Assembly (NCBI GenBank): GCA_030631085.1
Contig: DAOVLV010000135.1
Location: 1-5,923 of the forward strand
Origin: Planctomycetales bacterium
GTDB lineage: Bacteria > Planctomycetota > Phycisphaerae > SM23-33
DNA: 5,923 nt
Reading direction: 5' to 3'
The position numbers and the translations under genes were made by a program. Below, one piece after another: positions 1 to 5,581 of the stretch (positions are counted from its first letter, which is position 1; each line of letters opens with the position of its first letter). The notes under the pieces were generated by a model. It was not told the DNA's origin and did not search any database. It worked only from the letters and a program-made list of their open reading frames with translations.

Positions 1-721
1 CGGTTTTCAGGTCGGCAGTGAAAATGCCGGATATTTTCCAGAACTCCTCCGGCATGAATGCCTCGATCGCCCGCTCGCGCTCGACGATAAGACGAACGGC
101 GACGGTCTGGACGCGACCGGCCGACAGGCCTCGGGCGACTTTCTTCCACAGGAGCGGGCTGACCTTATATCCGACGATCCGGTCGAGTATCCGACGGGCC
201 TGCTGGGCATCGACCTTGTTCATGTCCAGTTCGTGCGGGTCGGCGAAGGCTGCCTGGATTGCCGACTTGGTTATCTCGTTGAAAACGACGCGCCTGAGGC
301 GGTCTTTGGGAATCTTCAGCGCTTCGGCCAGGTGCCATGCGATTGCTTCGCCTTCGCGGTCGAGGTCGGTCGCCAGGAATACTTCGGGCGCGGTCTTGCT
401 GATTTTTTTCAGTTCGGACAGTACCTTTTTTCGCCCTGTCAGCGGTTCATAGGTCGGCGTGAAATCGCCTTCCAGATCAACGCCGATGTCCTTTGTCGGA
501 AGGTCGCGGACATGTCCCATCGAGGCTTTGACTATGAAATCGGGGCCGAGGTAGCGGTTTATCGTCTTGGCCTTGGCGGGCGACTCGACGATGACCAGTT
601 TTTTTCCGCTCACGCTACCGGAGGATTTACCGGCAGGGGATTTCCCTCGCGCGGAGGTTTTCCGCTTGGCCCGCGAAGGGGTCTTGGTCGGTGAACCGGT
701 TTTTACGGCTGCGGTATTCAT
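1..721 (-). CDS. topA: DNA topoisomerase I, N-terminal part (cut by left edge)
   Basis: Type IA topoisomerase, which relaxes negative supercoils through a 5'-phosphotyrosine intermediate. The frame is open from an ATG at 721-719 to the left edge (240 codons). The Toprim domain starts near residue 41 with LVIVESPAKAKTI (catalytic Glu46) and continues to the acidic triad DLDRE (Asp119, Asp121, Glu123), followed by GEAIAWHL. The motifs VDAQQARRILDR (170-181) and GLSAGRVQTVAVRLI (198-212) are strongly typical of TopA. The active-site tyrosine and zinc-finger tail lie outside the window. The first 40 residues are a Lys/Arg/Ser/Thr/Pro-rich tail absent from E. coli TopA. An internal GTG at codon 37 would give an E. 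coli-like start but has only a weak ribosome site. The ATG is preferred because it follows AAAAGG by 8 nt. That ATG is the end of repeat copy 1, whose promoter probably drives this gene. Confidence 0.97.
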   Translation of the reverse strand, partial: MNTAAVKTGSPTKTPSRAKRKTSARGKSPAGKSSGSVSGKKLVIVESPAKAKTINRYLGPDFIVKASMGHVRDLPTKDIGVDLEGDFTPTYEPLTGRKKVLSELKKISKTAPEVFLATDLDREGEAIAWHLAEALKIPKDRLRRVVFNEITKSAIQAAFADPHELDMNKVDAQQARRILDRIVGYKVSPLLWKKVARGLSAGRVQTVAVRLIVERERAIEAFMPEEFWKISGIFTADLKT

Positions 722-774
722 CTGCAACGCCTTTTCGGTCAGTCTGGTATGGCGACTGAAGGAAAAAATTGTGC

Positions 775-806
775 GTAATACTTGGCGCGAGCGTCGGGTT
801 TGTCAA
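775..806 (-). promoter_or_regulatory. Putative sigma70-type promoter for topA, in repeat copy 1
   Basis: On the minus strand a perfect -35 box TTGACA lies at 806-801. Two -10 candidates follow: AAGTAT (783-778) at 17 nt spacing, and the better-scoring TATTAC (780-775) at a long 20 nt spacing. Transcription would begin roughly 45-55 nt before the topA ATG. The whole element lies in the 44-nt block that is invariant between the repeats, while the leader just downstream has diverged. This fits selection on the promoter. The weak -10 keeps confidence moderate. Confidence 0.5.
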
Positions 807-827
807 GTGTTTGCTTCGGACGTGGCA

Positions 828-858
828 GGCGTTGGTCCGCTACCATGCCGAAAGCGGC
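828..858 (-). other. Hairpin-forming end of repeat copy 1
   Basis: The stretch 828-849 can fold as GGCGT-T-GGT / ACC-ATGCC around the loop CCGCT, with one bulged T and one G-T wobble on the plus strand. On the minus strand, the transcribed one, the wobble becomes an A-C mismatch. A second small stem, GCCG/CGGC, sits at 847-858. Both are identical in repeat copy 2 (1781-1811). No T-run follows on the minus strand, so this is not a convincing intrinsic terminator for the methyltransferase gene. Confidence 0.3.
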
Positions 859-862
859 TTGT

Positions 863-1657
863 TTAAGGCAGGGCTTTCCGTATCAGGCAGAAGAGGTTCG
901 TGGATTCAAATTTTCGGAAGTCGGCGTTGACAATGCGTCTGTGAATTTGTAACAGGGACGGCGAGAAGCATAACATACTGCCCAGCATACCCAGCGGTCG
1001 CGCGAACAGTCCCGATCCATCGAACAGTTCAACCCGGAAACCGTATTTCCCCAGAAGTGATCGCATTTTTCTTCGGGAGAAATGCTCGTGCCATTGCTTC
1101 CTGGCGGAGATGTCGCCGACAAGTCCGTCAGGGTTAGACACGTAGCGGTGTTCGTATTCCTGACGGGAGTGCTTGCGACAGTAATGCCACCGGTGCAATC
1201 GGGGAAAGCGAAACTTGAGATTACCCATGTCCAAAAAACTGAAAATGTGCCTGCCTGGAACGGTAACGATCAAAACACCATCGTCGGACAACACCCGTCG
1301 CAGTTCCACCAGCAGATCGACCTGATCATAAACGTGTTCGAGCACGTCCAACAGCGTAATCGAGGTAAAATATTTGTCTTCAAACGGTAGGGCAGAAGAT
1401 TCGGGCAAATGCCTTATGTCCAGATGAGGGTACAACTGATGTGCCTTTTCGACGGCCTGGCTGGAAACGTCCACGCCGACCAGCCGGTCGATACCCTTAC
1501 CGATCAGCGATTGCAGGAAGGTTCCGTCGTAACAACCGAAGTCCAGATGCGCCCGACCGCCGGGACAGATGTGCTCCCAGGCGAAGCTGTAACGATCGAG
1601 GACGTGAAGGTTTTCCGAACTGACGTGAGGATTTTCTGAACTGATTTGTGTATGCAT
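863..1657 (-). CDS. Class I SAM-dependent methyltransferase
   Basis: A 264-residue protein with a Methyltransf_11/23-type Rossmann domain. Motif I is LDFGCYDG (38-45), the ribose-binding acid is Asp63 in VGVDVS, LLDVLEHV (102-109) follows LPFEDKYF, and LRRVLSDDGVLIVTVPG (119-135) is the post-motif strand. The C-terminal half (about 136-264) has no motif I recognise, so the substrate is unknown. A sugar, lipid or glycan acceptor is plausible beside a membrane glycosyltransferase. The ATG at 1657-1655 follows GGAG by 8 nt, supporting this start. The N-terminus contains a duplicated heptad, SSENPHV/SSENLHV, from a 21-bp tandem repeat. The gene lies entirely between the two 141-bp direct repeats and appears to have a copy of the topA-type promoter. 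Confidence 0.9.
   Translation of the reverse strand: MHTQISSENPHVSSENLHVLDRYSFAWEHICPGGRAHLDFGCYDGTFLQSLIGKGIDRLVGVDVSSQAVEKAHQLYPHLDIRHLPESSALPFEDKYFTSITLLDVLEHVYDQVDLLVELRRVLSDDGVLIVTVPGRHIFSFLDMGNLKFRFPRLHRWHYCRKHSRQEYEHRYVSNPDGLVGDISARKQWHEHFSRRKMRSLLGKYGFRVELFDGSGLFARPLGMLGSMLCFSPSLLQIHRRIVNADFRKFESTNLFCLIRKALP
1601..1642 (-). repeat. 21-bp tandem duplication inside the methyltransferase gene
   Basis: Two adjacent 21-nt units, 1601-1621 and 1622-1642, match at 18 of 21 positions and encode SSENLHV and SSENPHV near the N-terminus. The unit keeps the reading frame. It lies before the Rossmann fold, so it probably lengthens a flexible leader without touching the catalytic domain. Confidence 0.85.
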
Positions 1658-1674
1658 CAGGCCATCTCCGTCAT
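1657..1674 (-). CDS. Possible five-codon leader ORF (MTEMA) coupled to the methyltransferase
   Basis: Repeat copy 2 ends with the same ATG that starts topA in copy 1, preceded by the same AAAAGG ribosome-site-like sequence. Here the frame reads Met-Thr-Glu-Met-Ala and stops at TGA (1659-1657). Its last A is the first base of the methyltransferase ATG, giving a TGATG stop/start junction. Such junctions often permit termination-reinitiation. Whether the peptide is made is unknown; it may just be the remnant of a duplicated start region. Confidence 0.35.
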   Translation of the reverse strand: MTEMA

Positions 1675-1811
1675 CTGCAACGCCTTTTCGGTCAGTCTGG
1701 CGGGGCGATTAGAGGAAAAAATCGCACGTAATACTTGGCGCGAGCGTCGGGTTTGTCAAGTGTTTGCTTCAGACGAGGCGGGCGTTGGTCCGCTACCATG
1801 CCGAAAGCGGC
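1671..1811 (-). repeat. 141-bp direct repeat, copy 2 (methyltransferase upstream region)
   Basis: Second copy of the sequence at 718-858, in the same orientation, 91.5% identical and ungapped. It runs from inside the 3' end of the DUF2723 gene (stop TAG at 1795-1793, so 16 nt of the repeat are coding) to 14 bp upstream of the methyltransferase ATG. It carries the same TTGACA box and a start-codon remnant. The two copies place the methyltransferase gene in a 953-bp repeat-bounded unit. Confidence 0.95.
1728..1759 (-). promoter_or_regulatory. Putative promoter for the methyltransferase gene, in repeat copy 2
   Basis: Same layout as in copy 1: TTGACA at 1759-1754, with AAGTAT at 1736-1731 (17 nt spacing) or TATTAC at 1733-1728 (20 nt spacing), identical base for base. 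It would start transcription about 70 nt before the methyltransferase ATG. Sharing this element with topA suggests similar basal expression of two functionally unrelated genes. Confidence 0.45.
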
Positions 1812-3382
1812 GGACTTTTCTTCCCTGATGGAGCCTTTGGCGGCGGTGGTCTGACGCGGTACAGAACGCCGGTGGGTTTGGCGTCCACGTAAGGCAGCAG
1901 GGACTTTGGGCAGTAGCCGGGGACGTTGGAGACGACGTAGAGCGGGCGATTTCCAACAACCAGGAAAAACGCCTCGACGTTTTCGTCGGCGTTTGGGATC
2001 GGCCAGGATTCGTGCCCGCCCAGGTCCAGGAGTATTACGTCTTCTCGCAATCGGTATATCCGCTGTGCGGCGATCAGGGCATGGTACGGGGTCGATGCCG
2101 CCACGATAACGGCATCAGGCTCAACGTCGTCAAGGGCGGCGCGGACGAACTTTTCGGCGGACCGCTCGTTATGCTTCCAGGGGACAAACCAATAGCGTAA
2201 CTCATCACGATACGGTAAGCGGCGTTTTCTTTGGACGTCCATTCCGGAAACGCGGGCGCAGGTCGGTGCGGATGAATAAATCACCGGCATCAGGCAGACA
2301 GAAACAATACATGCCGCGACCGCAATGATACGTAAGCGGCGCGAAACCTCGACCAGAACCGCTACGCCGACGGACGCACCAACCGCCAACATCACCAGGC
2401 TCGGCAGCAAAAAGGTGAACTGGTCCGGTACGGGATACCGAATGAAGAACAGTATTTCGATAAGGGTGATCGCCCCGATAGCGCCCGCAAGGGCGTTTCC
2501 AAGCCGTCGGCGCATTCGGAACCATCCAATAATTGCGAGCGGCACCAGGAAATTAAGGAAGTTCATACCCGACAAGACGGCATTGGCCTTGAAGTTCCCG
2601 GAAGCCCCTGCGACGTTGAGCACCTGTTCGGAGTAATTTCCAAACAGCGCCGAGTGTATTGCCGCCATCGCGTCGCCGCCGCTGATGGCCAGGTTGACCG
2701 TCATGGCGATATACAACCCCGCCCCGAAAAGGTACGCCGCAGCAGCAACAACCAGCGACCGTGCCGGCAAACACTTGTGAGAGACCAGCACTATCGCCAC
2801 GACCATGTACACCGGTAGCGGAAGCAGGGCGAAGTTGTGGACACAAAGCCCCAACCCGCTGACAAAGGCCAATCCGGAAAGTTTTCCCCACGTGGGTTTG
2901 CGGATAAGCGCCGCCAGCAGCCATAGTTCTGCTGTCAAACCGGCGACCGACCAAGTGTACACTTCGGCGACGGTCGCCAACCACCAGGACGTATGCGCGA
3001 CGGCCAACATAGCGGCAATGAGAACGCCGACCAATCGCCGACCTGTGATGATGGTGCAAACGGCGGCGAGGTTCGCCAAGGCCACGGCCATACCAACACC
3101 ACTGAAAAAGTTCATCCTTATCGGTAGTTCGCCGATGGGAACGAGTTTTATACCCCGGCAGGCGATTATATAAAGCGGATGCGACAGCGCCAGTCCCAAC
3201 CGACCTGTCATATCAAAGTCGGATACGCGAAACTGAAACATCCCGCTGTCCTGCCAACTCACGCCCCGCTGACAGGTCAACCCGTACAGTAATATCCCGC
3301 CTAACATAACCGCCGGGTAAAGCCATTTTATTGATGGTAACGGATTGGCGAGTCGATATGGCTGTTGTGGCGACGCTTGCAT
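1793..3382 (-). CDS. DUF2723-family multi-pass membrane protein, probable GT-C-type glycosyltransferase
   Basis: A 529-residue integral membrane protein. The first helix (about 20-37) is followed by GVSWQDSGMF with Asp45, then SHPLY (67-71). This arrangement is typical of the DUF2723 family, where the acidic residue after helix 1 is the likely catalytic base of GT-C enzymes. Further family-like signals are WWLATVAEVYTW (133-144) and GLGLCVHN (176-183). About ten hydrophobic helices run to roughly residue 365. A soluble C-terminal domain of about 150 residues includes EPDAVIVAASTPYHAL and ends in a Pro/Lys-rich tail. Such proteins are expected to use polyprenyl-phosphate sugars as donors; the acceptor is unknown. 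The last residues, LSAW, are encoded within repeat copy 2. No clear ribosome site precedes the ATG. It is divergent from the UbiA-like gene, which could supply its donor. Confidence 0.82.
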   Translation of the reverse strand: MQASPQQPYRLANPLPSIKWLYPAVMLGGILLYGLTCQRGVSWQDSGMFQFRVSDFDMTGRLGLALSHPLYIIACRGIKLVPIGELPIRMNFFSGVGMAVALANLAAVCTIITGRRLVGVLIAAMLAVAHTSWWLATVAEVYTWSVAGLTAELWLLAALIRKPTWGKLSGLAFVSGLGLCVHNFALLPLPVYMVVAIVLVSHKCLPARSLVVAAAAYLFGAGLYIAMTVNLAISGGDAMAAIHSALFGNYSEQVLNVAGASGNFKANAVLSGMNFLNFLVPLAIIGWFRMRRRLGNALAGAIGAITLIEILFFIRYPVPDQFTFLLPSLVMLAVGASVGVAVLVEVSRRLRIIAVAACIVSVCLMPVIYSSAPTCARVSGMDVQRKRRLPYRDELRYWFVPWKHNERSAEKFVRAALDDVEPDAVIVAASTPYHALIAAQRIYRLREDVILLDLGGHESWPIPNADENVEAFFLVVGNRPLYVVSNVPGYCPKSLLPYVDAKPTGVLYRVRPPPPKAPSGKKSPPLSAW

Positions 3383-3427
3383 AAACAGTAAGATACTATA
3401 ACGTCAACAAAAGAGGTAATTGTTAAA
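3383..3427. promoter_or_regulatory. 45-bp divergent intergenic region
   Basis: This is the only space between the divergent DUF2723 and UbiA-like genes. The plus strand holds AGAGGT (3412-3417), a good ribosome site 10 nt before the UbiA TTG start. The minus strand has TATAGT (3400-3395), 12 nt before the DUF2723 ATG. With no Shine-Dalgarno there, this could be the -10 of a near-leaderless transcript, but I see no matching -35. The region is AT-richer than its flanks, as promoters often are. Promoter elements may extend into either coding region. Confidence 0.35.
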
Positions 3428-4393
3428 TTGGAACGAGACGCGAAAAGAGCGAAAGGCGGTCCGGCGGCGCTGGTAGAGGCGATGAGGATACCGCACTGGA
3501 CGAAAAACATCTTCGTCCTTGCGGCGCTACCGTTCGGTGGTAAGTGGGCAGAACCGTCCGCCTGGGCAATGGCGATAGGCGCTTTGGCGACCTTTTGCCT
3601 GCTGAGCAGTGCGATTTACCTGATAAACGATATTGCCGACCGCAAATCCGACCGCGCCCATCCGGTCAAGAAGGACAGACCTGTCGCATCGGGGCGATTG
3701 TCTCCGGTTTCTGCGGCTGTGGCGGCGGCGGTGCTTCTGGCCTGCGGAGCGGGACTCGTCGCGTACCTGTCCTGCAAATTATATCGGACCGAGATGCCAC
3801 TGGCGGGGATGGGACTTGCGGTCTGGGCGGGGGCGTATGTGCTGATTAACCTCGCGTACAACCTCGGACTGAAGAGCAGGCCTATACTTGACGTTATTAT
3901 CGTGGCGATGGGATTCGTGCTTCGCGCCATGGCCGGAGCGGCTGCCATTGCCGTGGTCATCAGTCCCTGGATGGTGGTTTGCACGTTCATGCTGTGTTTG
4001 TTTATCGCCCTGGCCAAGCGACGCAGTGAGATTATCGCCCTTGGGGACTCCGCAGGGGATACCCGTCGGGTTCATGGATTTTACACATTGGTTAATCTCG
4101 ACCACATGTTGTCTGTTTCGGCGGGACTGGCGATTCTGACCTACAGCCTCTACTGTCTTGCGCCCAGAACCGTCGAGCACGTCGGGTCGGCACATCTGAT
4201 CTGGACTATTCCGCTGGTGGTTTATGGAATGTTCCGCTACTACTGCCTGACGCTGACGGACGACGGGGACGACCCTGTGTGGGTGCTGCTGCGTGATAAG
4301 GTTCTCTGGATGGTCGGAGCGGTCTGGATCGGATGCGTGATTGTGGTTTTGCGATGGGGCGCGAGCGACGCCATCAGGGGGTTACTACAGTGA
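3428..4393 (+). CDS. UbiA-family prenyltransferase, decaprenyl-phosphate phosphoribosyltransferase-like
   Basis: A 321-residue membrane protein with about eight to nine helices. The N-terminal IPHWTKNIFVLAALPFGGKW, the first Asp motif NDIADRKSDRAHPVKKDRP (67-85) and the second region YNLGLKSRPILD (144-155) with RAMAG (166-170) match the Rv3806c-type subfamily better than quinone-pathway UbiA enzymes. Rv3806c-type enzymes transfer phosphoribose from PRPP to polyprenyl phosphate, giving the precursor of lipid-linked arabinose or ribose. Motif 1 would bind Mg-pyrophosphate. The start is TTG (3428), chosen because AGAGGT lies 10 nt upstream. An in-frame ATG at 3482 would begin just before the conserved IPHWTKN and has its purine-rich site only 2 nt away. 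It overlaps the next gene by 4 nt, so the two are translationally coupled. Substrate assignment is by similarity only. Confidence 0.85.
   Translation: MERDAKRAKGGPAALVEAMRIPHWTKNIFVLAALPFGGKWAEPSAWAMAIGALATFCLLSSAIYLINDIADRKSDRAHPVKKDRPVASGRLSPVSAAVAAAVLLACGAGLVAYLSCKLYRTEMPLAGMGLAVWAGAYVLINLAYNLGLKSRPILDVIIVAMGFVLRAMAGAAAIAVVISPWMVVCTFMLCLFIALAKRRSEIIALGDSAGDTRRVHGFYTLVNLDHMLSVSAGLAILTYSLYCLAPRTVEHVGSAHLIWTIPLVVYGMFRYYCLTLTDDGDDPVWVLLRDKVLWMVGAVWIGCVIVVLRWGASDAIRGLLQ
4376..4393 (+). promoter_or_regulatory. Ribosome site and GTGA overlap coupling the UbiA-like and epimerase genes
   Basis: AGGGGG at 4376-4381 lies 8 nt before a GTG at 4390-4392, which overlaps the upstream TGA (4391-4393) as GTGA. 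This decides the epimerase start. A longer reading with ATG at 4333 would add 19 residues encoded by the UbiA 3' end in another frame, placed before the normal start of the Rossmann fold. Confidence 0.8.
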
Positions 4394-5430
4394 AAAGGTA
4401 CCTGGTTACAGGCGGGGCGGGGTTCCTGGGGATTAATCTCATTCGCTACCTGCTGGAGAGGGATTGCGAGGTTACTTCGCTCGATGTAGCCGAGTTCGAC
4501 TATCCCGATGTCAGGGACAGGGTCCAGGTGGTAACCGGAGACATCCGTAACCCGGAAAAATTAACCGAGGCAACCGAGAACGCCGACATCGTTGTTCACT
4601 GCGCCGCCGCCTTGCCACTGTACAAAAAAGAAGACATATTTTCCATTGACGTTGACGGAACAAAAAACGTGCTCAATGCCGCAAACTCCGCAAACGTCAC
4701 ACGAATGATCCATATTTCCTCAACCGCCGTCTATGGTATCCCCGACCATCACCCCCTTTATGAAGACGACAAACTTTACGGCGTCGGGCCTTACGGGGAA
4801 GCGAAAATCCAGGCAGAAGAAGCCTGCCTGGAGTCTCGCGACAAGGGTATGTGCATACCGATTATCAGGCCCAAATCATTCGTCGGACCGGAGCGGCTTG
4901 GAGTTTTCGCCCTCCTGTACGACTGGGCGAAAGACGGGCGAGGCTTTCCGATGATAGGCAGCGGCCTCAACAGGTATCAACTCCTCGACGTTGAAGACCT
5001 CTGCGAGGCGATCTACCTGACGGCTACGCTTGAGAAGAACCTCGCCAACGACACTTTCAATATAGGCGCCAAAGACTTCAAGACTATGAAAGAGGACTTC
5101 CAAGCCGTTCTGGATTACGCCGGTTTCGGTAAAAAGATCAAAACATTCCCAGCCGGTCCTGTTATCTGGACGCTGCGGATTCTGGAATTCATGAGGTTGT
5201 CGCCGTTGTACAAATGGGTTTATGAAACCGCCCGCGAGGACTCCTTTGTTTCGATTGAAAAGGCCCAGAGTGTGCTCGGTTTTACTCCGAGGTATTCCAA
5301 TCAGGACGCCCTGATTCGCAATTACCGATGGTACCTGGATCACATTGACCAGTTCGCCGGTTCATCGGGCATTTCCCATCGGGTGCCCTGGAAGCAGGGA
5401 ATACTCGGACTGGTGAAACACCTCTTTTGA
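4390..5430 (+). CDS. NAD-dependent epimerase/dehydratase (extended SDR)
   Basis: A 346-residue extended short-chain dehydrogenase/reductase of the sugar-nucleotide epimerase/dehydratase type. The dinucleotide-binding glycine motif TGGAGFLG (7-14) is followed by SLDV (30-33), whose Asp32 favours NAD over NADP. TGDIRN (49-54) and VVHCAAA (68-74) come next. The catalytic residues are Ser/Thr in ISSTAVYG (109-116) and YGEAK (Tyr135, Lys139), then IIRPKSFVGPERLG. Cofactor-binding and catalytic residues are all present, so the enzyme is probably active. The C-terminal substrate region is not diagnostic. It could act on a nucleotide sugar or on the lipid-linked product of the upstream UbiA-like enzyme. 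It is an extended SDR, so it is not obviously a DprE2 orthologue. The start is GTG, coupled to the upstream stop. Parts of the gene are AT-richer than the UbiA gene. Confidence 0.92.
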   Translation: MKRYLVTGGAGFLGINLIRYLLERDCEVTSLDVAEFDYPDVRDRVQVVTGDIRNPEKLTEATENADIVVHCAAALPLYKKEDIFSIDVDGTKNVLNAANSANVTRMIHISSTAVYGIPDHHPLYEDDKLYGVGPYGEAKIQAEEACLESRDKGMCIPIIRPKSFVGPERLGVFALLYDWAKDGRGFPMIGSGLNRYQLLDVEDLCEAIYLTATLEKNLANDTFNIGAKDFKTMKEDFQAVLDYAGFGKKIKTFPAGPVIWTLRILEFMRLSPLYKWVYETAREDSFVSIEKAQSVLGFTPRYSNQDALIRNYRWYLDHIDQFAGSSGISHRVPWKQGILGLVKHLF

Positions 5431-5581
5431 AGCAACCGGTCATTTGCTCAAAGACTCATAAACTTTTCCCGCTTCGCGGATCAGCGACGTTCTGTTGGAG
5501 TTTCATCGATCTCATCGCAGGCTCGAAATTACCTTTAAACCAAACCTGGACGGTTCCATATTTTACGGCAGGAAGGTGTAT
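5431..5581. other. 151-bp convergent intergenic gap
   Basis: This lies between the epimerase stop and the stop of the converging nuclease-domain gene. A short CCGC-TTC-GCGG stem occurs around 5470-5480 but has no T-run, so I do not call a terminator. Short plus-strand frames cross the gap but run antisense into the nuclease gene and look like nothing known. Confidence 0.5.

Larger units (their letters stand above)
718..858 (-). repeat. 141-bp direct repeat, copy 1 (topA upstream region)
   Basis: Aligned by eye without gaps to 1671-1811, 953 bp away, with 129 of 141 positions identical. Three invariant blocks are seen: 718-747 (30 nt, including the topA ATG and its ribosome site), 774-817 (44 nt, promoter-like) and 828-858 (31 nt). 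The 12 differences fall at 748-750, 756, 758-759, 770, 772-773, 818, 823 and 827, so most lie in the untranslated leader. This copy fills the gap between the methyltransferase stop (863-865) and the topA start almost exactly. No transposase gene or terminal inverted repeats accompany it. Confidence 0.95.

Noticed and set aside
18..694. Plus-strand ORFs of 144 and 153 residues
   Set aside because: They lie antisense to topA, whose conserved motifs fill the opposite strand.
828..858. Intrinsic terminator downstream of the methyltransferase
   Set aside because: The stem is imperfect on the transcribed strand and no T-run follows it.
718..1811. Insertion sequence or composite transposon
   Set aside because: No transposase, no terminal inverted repeats on the 141-bp copies and no short target duplication are visible. 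The intervening gene is a methyltransferase of the small-molecule type.
718..1811. CRISPR-like array
   Set aside because: There are only two copies, they are too long, and the spacer between them is a complete gene.
1646..1828. 60-residue plus-strand ORF spanning repeat copy 2
   Set aside because: A similar frame occurs in copy 1 (within 567-866) only because the repeats match. It has no ribosome site or known domain, and it runs against both neighbouring genes.
2553..3059. 168-residue minus-strand ORF
   Set aside because: It is a frame-shifted shadow of the DUF2723 gene. It is Arg/Gly/His-rich and has no domain, while the overlapping frame has clear transmembrane segments and family motifs.
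4333..4392. Upstream ATG start for the epimerase
   Set aside because: It would add 19 residues before the Rossmann fold from within the UbiA coding region. The GTG at 4390 has a strong ribosome site and a GTGA overlap.
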